Shown: positions 33,762-43,032, numbered from the stretch's first letter. The stretch: 64,000 bases of DNA from Dehalobacterium sp040766325 (GCA_040766325.1 JAXGQR010000008.1:62001-126000); one strand, 5' to 3'. The notes: generated from the letters alone by a model not told the origin. Numbers and translations are program-made.

Positions 33762-34835
33762 ATGAAAAAAGAGATGATTGCTTTAATTATGGCGGGGGGA
33801 CAGGGTACACGATTAGGTTTTCTAACGAAAACCTTGGCAAAACCGGCTGTTCCTTTTGGTGGCAAATACCGCATTATAGATTTTACCCTAAGTAACTGTA
33901 GCCATTCCGGAATTGACACTGTCGGTGTATTAACTCAGTATCAGCCATTGGTACTAAATGCATATATCGGAATCGGTTGGCACTGGGATTTGCATCACTC
34001 GACAGGTGGTGTAATGGTACTTCCCCCATATATAAAACAGCAAGGGGGGGAGTGGTATAAAGGAACTGCGAACTCAGTCTATCAAAATAAGGAGTTTATT
34101 GACCTTTATGATCCTGATTATCTTATGATTTTATCCGGCGATCATGTCTATAAAATGGATTACTCTCTGATGTTAGATTATCATAAGGGAAAAGGTGCCG
34201 ATGCAACTGTGGCTGTGTTAGAAGTTCCGTGGGAAGAGACCATTAACTTTGGTGTTATGGCTTGTGATCAGGAGGGGCGGGTTATTGAATTTGAGGAAAA
34301 ACCTGCAAAGGCAAAAAGCAATTTGGCTTCTATGGGCGTTTATCTTTTTAGTCGGCCTTTTCTTCAGGAGTGTCTGGAAAAGGATGAGTTGGATCCCAAT
34401 TCAGCTCACGACTTCGGCAAAAATGTGATTCCTGCCATGGTGCGAGCAAAGGAAAAAATCTATGCTTACCGTTTCCAGGGTTATTGGCGTGATGTAGGTA
34501 CCATTGATAGTTATTGGCAGGCTCATATGGACTTGTTGGAACCGAAACCTGCCTTGGACCTTAACGATCCCAATTGGCGTGTCTATTCCGAGAATCCTAA
34601 CCTTCCTCCCCAGTTTATTGGATCTTCAGCAAAAATAAGTTCTTCCATTGTGAATGAAGGTTGTGTGATTCATGGTGTGGTAGATCATTCTGTTTTGTTC
34701 CATTCTGTTACTGTAGGAAAAGGAGCCGTGGTTAAAGATTCTGTCGTGTTACCAAATGTGACTATCCCCCCGGGTGTTCAAATTGAACGGGCCATTGTGG
34801 ATGAGGATGGAGTAACGATGATATCTAAAAGATAA
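33762..34835 (+). CDS. glgC: Glucose-1-phosphate adenylyltransferase, catalytic subunit
   Basis: Makes ADP-glucose for glycogen synthesis. The 357-residue protein has the nucleotidyltransferase motif IMAGGQGTRLGFLT (residues 9-22), KPAVPFGGKYRIIDF and a C-terminal left-handed beta-helix (SSIVNEGCVIHGVV...). ATG 33762 is chosen because AAAGGAG at 33747-33753 has good spacing; the longer in-frame stretch to 33630 lacks an RBS and family sequence. It is followed 17 nt later by glgD, the usual GlgC-GlgD pair of Firmicutes. glgA, glgB and glgP are not in the window. Confidence 0.95.
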   Translation: MKKEMIALIMAGGQGTRLGFLTKTLAKPAVPFGGKYRIIDFTLSNCSHSGIDTVGVLTQYQPLVLNAYIGIGWHWDLHHSTGGVMVLPPYIKQQGGEWYKGTANSVYQNKEFIDLYDPDYLMILSGDHVYKMDYSLMLDYHKGKGADATVAVLEVPWEETINFGVMACDQEGRVIEFEEKPAKAKSNLASMGVYLFSRPFLQECLEKDELDPNSAHDFGKNVIPAMVRAKEKIYAYRFQGYWRDVGTIDSYWQAHMDLLEPKPALDLNDPNWRVYSENPNLPPQFIGSSAKISSSIVNEGCVIHGVVDHSVLFHSVTVGKGAVVKDSVVLPNVTIPPGVQIERAIVDEDGVTMISKR

Positions 34836-34852
34836 GAAAGGGGGTAGAGAAG

Positions 34853-35977
34853 ATGCTAAATGCCCTAGGCATCATTAATGTGATTGAGAATGAACAAATT
34901 TTGGGTGCATTGTCGGAAAACAGGCCGTATGCAGCAGTACCCATTGATGGCCGTTATCGTATTATTGATTATCCATTGTCAAATATGGTTAATGCCGGAA
35001 TTAAGAGCGTGGGAATTTTTACCCATTATAAGATGGGATCTCTTATTGCGCATCTAAAGAATGGACGGGAATGGAATCTGGATACAAAAAGGAGAGGACT
35101 ATTTTTTCTTTCCCCGGATTTCTCCAAGTATATTTTCAGCCCCAATAAGTGGGATATAAGTCATTTTACCAGCCGCCTGGGTTATATTCAGTCTAGTACG
35201 CGTAAATATGCTTTGATTTCCGGTTGTAATATGATCTGCAATATTGATTTTCAAAAGGTGCGTGATTTTCACGAAGAACGGGGGGCGGATATTACCATTG
35301 TTTGCAAGGAGATAGCTCCTGAAGAAAAAGAAAAATTTGATCCTTGTTTACTATTGGATATTACTGAAGATCGTCGTGTACATCAGATAAAAAACGTTAA
35401 CGGGCCGGCATCCGGCCATGAACATATTTGTCTGGAAATGTTTCTTTTATCCCGCAAATTACTTTTGGATATAATAGAAGAATGTACCAAACAAAATAAG
35501 TGGGATCTGATTCAAGATGGCATGATCAGGAACTCCAGAAACTTAAAGGTAGTTGCCTATCCTTTTTCCGGGTATTTGGCAAAAATTAATTCTATTTCCA
35601 ATTATTTCGATCATCATATGGATCTGCTGAATCTCCGGGTTTGGCAAGAATTATTTTACCAATCAGGCCCAATTATTACCAAGACAAAAGACAGCGCTCC
35701 TACTAAGTACACGGGAAAAGCTTCTGTGCATAATTCACTGGTATCAAATGATTGTATTATTGCCGGTGAAATTGAAAATAGTGTTATCTTTCGAGGTGCC
35801 AAAGCGGAGCAAGGATCTGTCATTAAAAACTCTCTCGTTTTGCAAAAATGTATTATTGAAGAAGGTGCTCAGCTGGAGTATGCTATTTTAGATAAAGGGG
35901 TTCACATTTCTAAAGGAAAAATAATTAAAGGAACCAAAGAGCATCCTGCAGTCATTAAGAAAAATGATCGAATCTAA
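34853..35977 (+). CDS. glgD: Glucose-1-phosphate adenylyltransferase regulatory subunit
   Basis: A 374-residue GlgC homologue that has lost the catalytic signature: the N-terminus reads NVIENEQILGALSENRPYAA instead of the GGxGTRL loop. RYRIIDYPLSNMVNAGI and the C-terminal hexapeptide beta-helix (SLVSNDCIIAGEIENSVIF) are kept. Known GlgD proteins form a heterotetramer with GlgC and raise its activity. Same operon as glgC. Confidence 0.94.
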   Translation: MLNALGIINVIENEQILGALSENRPYAAVPIDGRYRIIDYPLSNMVNAGIKSVGIFTHYKMGSLIAHLKNGREWNLDTKRRGLFFLSPDFSKYIFSPNKWDISHFTSRLGYIQSSTRKYALISGCNMICNIDFQKVRDFHEERGADITIVCKEIAPEEKEKFDPCLLLDITEDRRVHQIKNVNGPASGHEHICLEMFLLSRKLLLDIIEECTKQNKWDLIQDGMIRNSRNLKVVAYPFSGYLAKINSISNYFDHHMDLLNLRVWQELFYQSGPIITKTKDSAPTKYTGKASVHNSLVSNDCIIAGEIENSVIFRGAKAEQGSVIKNSLVLQKCIIEEGAQLEYAILDKGVHISKGKIIKGTKEHPAVIKKNDRI

Positions 35978-36281
35978 CTTCGGTAGGCAGAATCATTTTC
36001 TCTGGCACCCGTTTTTTGATAATACCAAGGAATAATTTGCTCTTCCCTTAATATTGAATAAAAAACAACGATCAACTGATCGTGGATGTCCACCGGTGGG
36101 GTTTTGCCGGCAAAAAAAGATATTTACTGGTTGTTCGGGGTTGTTTAATAATGGTGTCAGCCGATCTGGATCCTTTAGAGCAGGTCGGCTCAAAATCTTT
36201 TAGAGGTGTTTCCTCCAGATAAGAAAAATGTTAAACTAATGCAAGAAGTACTGTACCCGGAAATTTTGAGGAGGGAAAAGT
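35978..36281. other. Intergenic region with a hairpin
   Basis: About 300 nt between glgD and the Fe-S gene. A strong stem at 36159-36190 (AGCCGATCTG with CAGGTCGGCT, one G-U pair) followed by CAAAATCTTTT may terminate glgCD. A shorter GC hairpin lies near 36090-36115 (CACCGGTG, TTGCCGGCAAA). I see no gene. Confidence 0.5.
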
Positions 36282-37098
36282 TTGTGCGAATTTTGTCTTA
36301 AACACGGTGAAGGCAAAAAATGGTATGAAATTACAAAAAACTATGCTCAGGAAATGATGGAAGAGCAGGGGCGCAAGGCATATGTAGAAAATTTTGTGCG
36401 CGGCATCAGAACAAACGAAGGATATTTGGAAAAATTGCACGGGATTAAAGGGAAGTTACCGATGGCCTATCGTTTTATTCGTAAAATGGGTACCTGGTGG
36501 ATGAAAAGGCAGCATTTTGGTCAGATTGTTCCTTTAGAGGATGCTGAAAAAATTGTGGATCTTGTGCCGTCTATTACCCGCATACCCTGTGTTTGTCGCA
36601 GCGTAACAACTGGAAAAAATGATGCCAGGTACTGTCTGCTCCTGGGTGTTAACCCGACACATATGAACCATGGCTGGACAGAATTAAATACTCACTTGGA
36701 AATCCTTTCCCAAAAGACCGCTAAAGAATTGTTGCAAAGTTTTGATCAACAAGGTTTGGTGCATTCAATTTGGACTTTTTAAAACACCGTTTATTGGCGC
36801 AATCTGCAATTGTGACCATGATTGTATCGCTTATAAGATGCAGGTTAGCTTAAATTTGATGGATATTATGTTCAGAGGGGAATATATGGCCCGGATTGAT
36901 CCCCTAAAGTGTGTGGGCTGCCGCCAATGTCTGAGGTTTTGTCAATTTGGAGCCATTGAGTATTCATCTTTAAATGGAAAATGTAAGATTAACCCTCTAA
37001 AATGTTATGGCTGTGGATTGTGTCGTGTCGCATGCAAAAAAGAAGGTATTTTCTTGCATGACCGTTCCGATGCTTCTAATTTAACCGTTGTTTTATAA
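36282..37098 (+). pseudogene. 4Fe-4S protein, frameshifted
   Basis: A cysteine-rich protein of about 271 residues after repair. The N-terminal part (36282-36782, TTG start after GAGGAGGG) contains CEFC, ITRIPCVCRSVTTG and ARYCLLLGVNP. The frame stops at TAA 36780, but the +1 frame continues immediately: FKTPFIGAICNCDHDCIAYK, then a two-cluster ferredoxin module CVGCRQCLRFCQFGAI and CYGCGLCRVACKKEGIF ending at 37098. One extra T in the TTTTT run at 36776-36780 would cause it. It may be an electron-transfer or iron-sulfur sensor protein; I know of no named family member. The junction TTT TAA would permit +1 slippage, but an indel is simpler. Confidence 0.7.
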
Positions 37099-37153
37099 GC
37101 ATAAGTTTGGGGGCGGTCGCCGCTATCTTTCAAATCAAGGGTGGTGTTCAATA

Positions 37154-37837
37154 TTGGTAATATTTCATAATGATTGGGATCAATTGTTGAAGGATGAATT
37201 TCAGAAAGATTATTATTTAAAATTAAGACGGTTTCTGGCACAGGAATATAAAACAAAAACCATCTATCCTGATATGTATAAGATCTACGAAGCTTTGAAA
37301 TTAACCTCATATCAGGATGTTAAAGTGGTATTACTGGGACAAGATCCTTATCATGGGGAAAATCAAGCCCATGGATTAGCATTTTCTGTACAAAAAGGAA
37401 CAGAGATTCCTCCTTCATTGATTAATATTTTCCAGGAACTCAAGTCAGATTTGGGTTGTTTTATACCTAATAACGGCTATCTGGAACCTTGGGCAAAGCA
37501 GGGAGTGCTTCTTCTAAATACGAGTTGAACCGTTGCCGCCCACAAAGCTAATTCCCATAAAAATATTGGGTGGGAAATTCTGACGGATGCTATCATTAAA
37601 TTATTAAATCAAAAAGACGCACCGCTGGTATTTTTTTTATGGGGTAATAACGCTAAAAGCAAGGCTCAATATTTATCAAATCCGAAACACTTGGTTTTAA
37701 AATCCGCACATCCCAGTCCTCTCTCTGCTCATCGGGGTTTTTTTGGTAGTAAACCTTTTTCCCAGGCTAATAAATGGCTCCGAGAACATGGCCTTGCGGA
37801 GATAGATTGGCAAATCCCCGATCTTTTTCCGAACTGA
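37154..37837 (+). pseudogene. ung: Uracil-DNA glycosylase with an in-frame TGA
   Basis: UDG removes uracil from DNA. The frame from TTG 37154 (AAGGGTGG upstream) reads HNDWDQLLKDEF, VVLLGQDPYHGENQAHGLAF (the water-activating GQDPYH) and WAKQGVLLLNTS, then TGA at 37526-37528. Without a frame change the family continues TVAAHKANSHKNIGWEI, the loop HPSPLSAHRGFFG, and ends at TGA 37835-37837, giving about 227 residues, the normal size. Family members have a hydrophobic residue, usually Leu, at the TGA position (LLLNTxLTV), so a Leu codon (TTA to TGA) was probably changed. Real nonsense mutation or base-call error; selenocysteine is unlikely. Confidence 0.85.
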
Positions 37838-38022
37838 ACCCTAAAGGTGGTTTTCGAGGTTTATTGGGCTATGATAATGAGAAACAGATTGAGGAATTTG
37901 TTGAAATGCAAATTCCTTGACGTCTATTTGGCGAGAGGATGAATAAGATTAAGAAAAAATGTTATGATGAGCCGTCGTTGGACGAAAAAGCACGTCATAA
38001 TATGACACTGGAGGAAAATGCC

Positions 38023-38937
38023 ATGAATGATCATCGGAAGATCATTGACTTTATCCAAGAAAACTTGAGGATGACAGAAATTCATGTCAATGAAGATATG
38101 AGAAAGCATACCACCATGAAAACGGGGGGCAAGGCGGATTTAATGGTGGTATCTAGGGATATGACTGAATTTGTAAGATTAATAAAATATATGATCAAAG
38201 AGAAGATCCCCTATCGAATTTTAGGCCATGGGAGTAATATTCTTGTTAGCGAGAATGGGATTCGGGAAGTTGTTGTTCTGATGGAAAATAACTTAAAAAA
38301 GATTAGTATTGAAGGCGAAAAAGTTGAGGCAGAAGCGGGTGCTTTATTGGCTGATCTTGCCCAAGAGGCGGCTAGGAAGAGCCTTACCGGACTAGAGTTT
38401 GTTTATGGTATCCCTGGAACGGTAGGTGGTGCCGTGGTCATGAATGCCGGTGCTTACGGAGGAGAAATAAAAGATGTATTAGAAGAGGTGCAAGTATTAA
38501 CAAATGAAGGAAAACTAATTGTGCGCAAAGCTAATGAACTGGAATTGGCTTATCGGTCTACTTTGATTCAAAAAAACGGTGACATTGTTTTAAAGGCCAA
38601 GTTTCGTTTACAATTGGGGGATCGTGAAAAAATTATTACAACCATGGAAGAACTTACGAAAAAAAGAGCGGATAAACAACCTCTGGAATTTCCTAGTGCG
38701 GGAAGTATTTTCAAAAGACCGGAGGGTCATTATACAGGAAAATTGATTCAGGATGCCAATTTACAAGGTTTTCAGATTGGCGGCGCCCAGGTTTCCATGA
38801 AACATGCAGGTTTTATTATCAATACCGGCCAAGCTACAACAGAGGATGTTTTAAAATTAATTGCTCATATTCAGCATGTGGTAAAAGAGCGTTTCCAGGT
38901 GGAGTTGGAAACGGAAGTTAAGGTCATGGGGGAGTAA
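38023..38937 (+). CDS. murB: UDP-N-acetylenolpyruvoylglucosamine reductase
   Basis: FAD enzyme that completes UDP-MurNAc synthesis. The 304-residue protein shows HTTMKTGGKADLMV, the FAD-binding RILGHGSNILVSENGI, GLEFVYGIPGTVGGAVVMNAGAYGGE (split by eye into family blocks), the catalytic Ser region FPSAGSIFKRP and the final E in LETEVKVMG. Class II MurB layout. ATG 38023 has GGAGG 7 nt upstream; the longer form to 37939 is not supported. About 85 nt of orphan coding-like sequence (PKGGFRGLLGYDNEKQIEE, stop 37920) lie between ung and murB. Confidence 0.94.
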   Translation: MNDHRKIIDFIQENLRMTEIHVNEDMRKHTTMKTGGKADLMVVSRDMTEFVRLIKYMIKEKIPYRILGHGSNILVSENGIREVVVLMENNLKKISIEGEKVEAEAGALLADLAQEAARKSLTGLEFVYGIPGTVGGAVVMNAGAYGGEIKDVLEEVQVLTNEGKLIVRKANELELAYRSTLIQKNGDIVLKAKFRLQLGDREKIITTMEELTKKRADKQPLEFPSAGSIFKRPEGHYTGKLIQDANLQGFQIGGAQVSMKHAGFIINTGQATTEDVLKLIAHIQHVVKERFQVELETEVKVMGE

Positions 38938-38961
38938 AATTTAATTTGAGGCGGTGTCTAT

Positions 38962-39391
38962 ATGCTTAATCAAACCCTAAAAAAACAACATCAAGAGATC
39001 AGGCAGGTCATTAAAGAATTAAAGGAAGATATTTATGATTTGGAAAGTTTGACTTCTGGAAATATCCTTTTGGTTGCCTTAAAATCGGCACCTTGAATGG
39101 AATTATGCAAATGCATCTGAGATATGAGGATGATTTTTGTATCCGACTCTGGTGCAGCATCAAGAAAGCGCTGCGATTAGAGAAATTGCCCAAAGGTTTG
39201 TTACAGAAATGGGGATCTTGCGGTTATATTTCAAGAGTATCAGAAAAATATATTCGTAATCCCGAGATTATTAGCAAAGATAAAAACAGTTTATTCGAGA
39301 GACGGAGGAAATATTAATCGCCATTTCAAAACGTATAGACAGTGAAGAAGAGGAACTTTTTAAGTTGTGTGAAAAAGAGAAAAACATTTAA
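38962..39391 (+). pseudogene. Hemerythrin-like (HHE domain) protein, multiply frameshifted
   Basis: Piecing frames together gives a single HHE-type protein of about 144 residues: MLNQTLKKQHQEIRQVIKEL; IGTLNGIMQMHLRYEDDF with the metal motif HLxxED; LYPTLVQHQESAAIREIAQ; DLAVIFQEYQKN; and ILIAISKRIDSEEEELFKL, ending TAA 39391. Four single-base losses are needed (near 39080, 39137, 39212 and 39300), at least two in T or G runs. The family binds a diiron site for O2 or NO. Either a decayed gene or a poorly read stretch. GAGGCGG lies upstream of ATG 38962. Confidence 0.7.
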
Positions 39392-39415
39392 TATTTTAGG
39401 AATGAGGAAGTTAAA

Positions 39416-40093
39416 ATGAAAGCAGTTGTTTTATTATCCGGTGGATTGGATTCTACCGTTTGTATGAGTATCGCCAGTAAACTGGGGATGGAAATTATAC
39501 CCATAAGCTTTGCTTATGGACAAAGACATAGCCGGGAATTATCATGCGCCAAAGAAGTTGCTGCTTTTTACCGGGTCAAGCGACATGTCGTGATTGAAAC
39601 CAACATGAGAGCGATTGGCGGCAGTGCCTTAACGGCAGATATTCAGGTTCCAAAAGGTCAAGAAGAACGAGAAGATATTCCGGTAACTTATGTACCGGCC
39701 CGCAATCTAATCTTTCTCAGTTATGCCCTAGGCCTGGCGGAGGTAGAAAAAGCAGAAAAAATTTATATTGGCGTGAATGCGATGGATTATTCCGGCTATC
39801 CGGATTGTCGGGCAGAGTTTATTGAAAAATTTCAAGATATTGCGGATTATGCCACCAAAGCAGCTGTTGAAAACCTTCGTATTACCATTGAAAATCCCCT
39901 TCAGTATTTGACTAAAGGAGAAATTGTTGCTTTAGGTAAGAAAAACGGAGCTCCGCTCCATTTAACTACCAGTTGTTATCAAGGTGGTTCTCACGCTTGT
40001 GGTGTATGTGATAGCTGTGTATTAAGGTTAAAAGGTTTTCGCGAGGCCGGTTTGACCGATCCCATTCCTTATCAGGAGAATAGAGGAAGATGA
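39416..40093 (+). CDS. queC: 7-cyano-7-deazaguanine synthase
   Basis: ATP-dependent enzyme converting 7-carboxy-7-deazaguanine to preQ0 for queuosine. The 225-residue protein has the N-terminal PP-loop LLSGGLDSTVCMSIA, YVPARNLIFLSYAL and the C-terminal zinc site CYQGGSHACGVCDSCVLR. The other queuosine genes (queD, queE, folE) are not adjacent. RBS AATGAGGAAG upstream. Confidence 0.96.
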   Translation: MKAVVLLSGGLDSTVCMSIASKLGMEIIPISFAYGQRHSRELSCAKEVAAFYRVKRHVVIETNMRAIGGSALTADIQVPKGQEEREDIPVTYVPARNLIFLSYALGLAEVEKAEKIYIGVNAMDYSGYPDCRAEFIEKFQDIADYATKAAVENLRITIENPLQYLTKGEIVALGKKNGAPLHLTTSCYQGGSHACGVCDSCVLRLKGFREAGLTDPIPYQENRGR

Positions 40094-40220
40094 TGAGATT
40101 TTGTAGCGAAATCTTTCATTAAAAGGAGAATTATTTCCTGGTCTTGACAAGCTTTTTCGTCATATTCTTTTCCATGAATTTGATATGATTTAGGCATTGA
40201 AAGACAGGGAGGGTTCATTA

Positions 40221-40748
40221 ATGGATGAGGAAATAAAGGGAAAAATTACTGATGAGTTATGTTCTATGATCGCAAAAAAACCTAGTCTTCTAAAAATGTT
40301 TGAATTAATGGACAAGCTGTATTCTGATGTGGACAAACTAAAAATAGAATTTGCTCGACAACACGAGGCAGCTCAACCAAATCATCTTAGATTGTTGCAG
40401 GAATTAACGGAAACCATGCTGTTTAGCTTAGCTGAGATTGAGTCGAAGAATGCATTAGAATTAAAGATTTCGGAACAAAAGGCTATGATTCAACAACAGG
40501 AAACCCAAATAAAGGAGATAGAGGAAGCTGCACAGCAGATCGCTGCAACCCAAAGTCAAGAAGCGGAGGCAGTGCGTGATGAAATTGCGGAAAAAGACGA
40601 TCTGCTCAAAGAAATTAAACTCAGTTTGTCAGGGTTTCGCGATTTATCAAGAGCACAACGCTGGCGTTTAATGGTCAATGAAGACTCGATACTTTCTCAC
40701 CTAAAAGGTGTGGAAGAAAAGATCGATTTATTAATAAAAACAAAGTAA
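40221..40748 (+). CDS. Hypothetical coiled-coil protein
   Basis: A 175-residue acidic protein I do not recognise. Residues about 75-140 form a long coiled coil (EIESKNALELKISEQKAMIQ, then QETQIKEIEEAA). No signal peptide or membrane segment is seen, so it should be cytoplasmic. ATG 40221 follows AGGGAGGG. It stands alone between queC and a DUF1858 gene; the 127-nt gap before it contains TTGACA at 40143-40148 with a -10-like TATGAT at about 40182-40187, so it likely has its own promoter, although the spacing is long. Confidence 0.7.
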   Translation: MDEEIKGKITDELCSMIAKKPSLLKMFELMDKLYSDVDKLKIEFARQHEAAQPNHLRLLQELTETMLFSLAEIESKNALELKISEQKAMIQQQETQIKEIEEAAQQIAATQSQEAEAVRDEIAEKDDLLKEIKLSLSGFRDLSRAQRWRLMVNEDSILSHLKGVEEKIDLLIKTK

Positions 40749-40833
40749 TCAACAAACGCGCCTTCTTTACAAATATGACAATTATAGATTATACTAAAAT
40801 TTAATGCGTTATATTTATTTTGGAGGTGGAAAA

Positions 40834-41067
40834 ATGGCTACTATTACGCAAGATATGAGTATTATGGATGTTGTAACTAAATGGCCCGACACAGCAGATG
40901 TCTTTATGAAGCACGGAATGGGATGCTTAGGATGCTCAGCTGCTCGGTTCGAAAACATTGAACAAGGGGCTATGGCTCACGGCATTGATGTCGAAGCTTT
41001 GATGGCAGATCTCAACAAAACGGTAACCAGTAAAGGTAATGGTTCATGTGGCTGCAGCTGTAGCTAA
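40834..41067 (+). CDS. DUF1858 domain protein
   Basis: A 77-residue protein of the DUF1858 (ScdA N-terminal-like/hybrid-cluster-associated) type: MDVVTKWPDTADVFMKHGMG, CLGCSAARFENIEQ, HGIDVEALMADL. The CxxC of the family is present and the C-terminus adds GSCGCSCS. Family members are linked to iron-sulfur repair or NO stress, but no function is established. ATG 40834 follows GGAGGTGG. A strong terminator follows. Confidence 0.9.
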   Translation: MATITQDMSIMDVVTKWPDTADVFMKHGMGCLGCSAARFENIEQGAMAHGIDVEALMADLNKTVTSKGNGSCGCSCS

Positions 41068-41074
41068 AAAGAAT

Positions 41075-41097
41075 CCCGGAACACCGGGGTTTTTTTA
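41075..41097 (+). terminator. Intrinsic terminator after the DUF1858 gene
   Basis: CCCGG-aaca-CCGGG followed by GTTTTTTT. Confidence 0.85.
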
Positions 41098-41177
41098 TTC
41101 TCTAGGAATAAGATTCCCTTGCAACTCATATCATGAGGTGATGTTAAAAATAATGGATACAAAATTGAGGTGACAGT

Positions 41178-41873
41178 TTGGAAAACATTTTGCTGCATTT
41201 AACAGATGGTGTTAGATTATGGCAAACGATAACCGCCATTTTATCCATTACAATTATTGATTTAGTCTTAAGTGGTGATAATGCTGCTGTGATTGGGTTG
41301 GCCATTCGCGGTTTACCTCGTAAAATGCAAAAAAAAGCCGCAATTTTTGGAGCCGGCGGGGCCATTATCTTACGCATTGTTTTTACTGTTTTTGCCGTAT
41401 ATCTACTTTCAGTCAAATATTTAAGTGCTATTGGGGGCGTAATTTTAATTTATATTACGTATAAATTATTAAAAGTAGATACTACGGAAGAGGTTCACGT
41501 TCGGTCATCAAGTAAATTCCGCGGCGCGGTAGGGACCATTATTATCGCTGATTTATCAATGGCTTTTGATAATGTGATGGGTGTGGCAGGTGCTGCCCAT
41601 GGTGAAGCCTGGTTGGTGATTTTTGGTCTTTTGCTTTCCATTCCCATTTTAGTCTTAGGCTCCACTTGGTTGGCGACGATGATGGGAAAACATCCGATCA
41701 TTATTTATCTTGGTGCCACAGTACTGGCTCATACGGCTACTAATATGATCTTCCGTGATCAAGCATTACAATTAACCCAATGCACAGGAGAATTGTTGGG
41801 CTCCCTGATTCCTTGGCTTTGTGCCTTGCCAATTTTGGTCTATGGTTTTATCATCACAAGAAAAAGGTATTAA
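41178..41873 (+). CDS. TerC-family integral membrane protein
   Basis: A 231-residue protein with seven hydrophobic segments and the TerC signature motifs DLVLSGDNAAVIGLAIRGLP (early) and DLSMAFDNVMGVAGAAHGE (middle); their acidic residues are thought to handle divalent metal ions. Related YjbE/YkoY/Alx proteins protect against manganese stress and are often riboswitch-controlled, but I see no yybP-ykoY element upstream. TTG start 41178 with GAGGTGA upstream. Convergent with the next gene, only 1 nt apart. Confidence 0.9.
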   Translation: MENILLHLTDGVRLWQTITAILSITIIDLVLSGDNAAVIGLAIRGLPRKMQKKAAIFGAGGAIILRIVFTVFAVYLLSVKYLSAIGGVILIYITYKLLKVDTTEEVHVRSSSKFRGAVGTIIIADLSMAFDNVMGVAGAAHGEAWLVIFGLLLSIPILVLGSTWLATMMGKHPIIIYLGATVLAHTATNMIFRDQALQLTQCTGELLGSLIPWLCALPILVYGFIITRKRY

Positions 41874-41874
41874 A

Positions 41875-43032
41875 TCAAACCTCCCATAATTTTGTCACCT
41901 GAAAATTATCTTGCAAGAGTAACCAATTTTGAGGAAAGGAATTGCTTAATTCCCAATAACTCACACCACGTAAATTCAACTCTTTAACCAGATTGAATTT
42001 TGCCTGCACGCTACGAGCATCTTCAAACCAAACCACATGACTTCTTTGCTGATTGTCAGAATAATAAAAATATGGGGCTTGAGCTATAGGGTCATAATTA
42101 ATTGGGGCATAATTAAAAAGAGCCAATTCTATCGCCGCTTGGGGACTGATGGCTCGTGCCCACGGCCCTCCCGAAACGTAAGGTAGAGTCCAGTCATACC
42201 CATATAAAGGCATACCCATGAGAATTCTTTCCGAGGGCATTTCCGTTAAAGCATAATTGAGCACTGCTCTTACCTGATTTAATGGAGATACGGCCATAGG
42301 CGGTCCGCCGGACCAACCCCATTCATAGGTCATCAGCACAACAAAATCCAAAATTTCTCCATGAGCACGATAATCGTGGGCTTCATAAAGAAGCCCCGGT
42401 TGATCAGCACTGGTCTTGGGTGCCAAGGCGCTGGAGGTCAGATATCCTTTAGGTCTTAATTGATCGGTAATTCGGGTCAGAAAGATATTATAGAGCTCTC
42501 TGTCTGCGGGGTAGACGTATTCGAAATCGATATTAATCCCGTAATAATTCTTTTCGTTCATTACGGTCAGAATATTTTCAATTAATTGATTTTGGACATC
42601 AGGACGGGATAAAATAGCATGAGCTAAGTCTGAGTTGAACCCGCCTTCAAAAAAATTAGTGATGACCATGAGGGGAACAGCACCTACCGTTTTAGCGGCC
42701 TCCAAAACAGTGGAATCATTTAAGGGTACCAGACGGCCATCTTCTTCAACCTGATAACTGAAAGGGCTTAAGTAAGTAAGGTCAGCACCGATATTAAATA
42801 CTGTATTTGGCTCCATCCTGGCTAAATAACCATTTACTTCGATATTCTCATGGGTTATTGTGGGCACGAATGAATTAGTATCTTGGTTTGTTGGGATTAA
42901 CAGAGCCAAGCCCGGTACTAATTTATTGGGATCAGGAAGCTCATTAATTTTCGCGATTTCCAGATAGTTCACTTGATAGATACGAGATATAGTCCATAGA
43001 GTCTCCCCGTTCTGTACCACATGTATGATCAT
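41875..43032 (-). CDS. LysM-GH18 glycoside hydrolase (spore-peptidoglycan hydrolase YaaH type)
   Basis: A 385-residue protein with one N-terminal LysM (MIIHVVQNGETLWTISRIYQ to LALLIPT) and a glycosyl hydrolase 18 domain. The catalytic motif is YYGINIDFEYVYP at about 165-177, the Glu being the proton donor. LYGYDWTLPYVSGGPWAR and VVWFEDARSVQAKF are typical of the YaaH/YdhD/SleL group, which acts on cortex muramic-lactam peptidoglycan during germination. No signal peptide, as in those spore-coat enzymes. This is one indication that the organism sporulates. Confidence 0.92.
   Translation of the reverse strand: MIIHVVQNGETLWTISRIYQVNYLEIAKINELPDPNKLVPGLALLIPTNQDTNSFVPTITHENIEVNGYLARMEPNTVFNIGADLTYLSPFSYQVEEDGRLVPLNDSTVLEAAKTVGAVPLMVITNFFEGGFNSDLAHAILSRPDVQNQLIENILTVMNEKNYYGINIDFEYVYPADRELYNIFLTRITDQLRPKGYLTSSALAPKTSADQPGLLYEAHDYRAHGEILDFVVLMTYEWGWSGGPPMAVSPLNQVRAVLNYALTEMPSERILMGMPLYGYDWTLPYVSGGPWARAISPQAAIELALFNYAPINYDPIAQAPYFYYSDNQQRSHVVWFEDARSVQAKFNLVKELNLRGVSYWELSNSFPQNWLLLQDNFQVTKLWEV

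Noticed and set aside
35993..36193. Minus-strand ORF of 66 codons after glgD
   Set aside because: No RBS, no family similarity and it spans two GC hairpins; treated as non-coding.
37526..37528. Selenocysteine codon in ung
   Set aside because: Family residue here is hydrophobic, not Cys, and no SECIS-like hairpin is evident right after the TGA.
39392..39415. preQ1 riboswitch before queC
   Set aside because: Only 24 nt separate the hemerythrin remnant and queC, and no preQ1 aptamer pattern is seen in or near it.
41101..41177. yybP-ykoY (Mn2+) riboswitch before the TerC-like gene
   Set aside because: The gap is short and lacks the conserved loop sequences.
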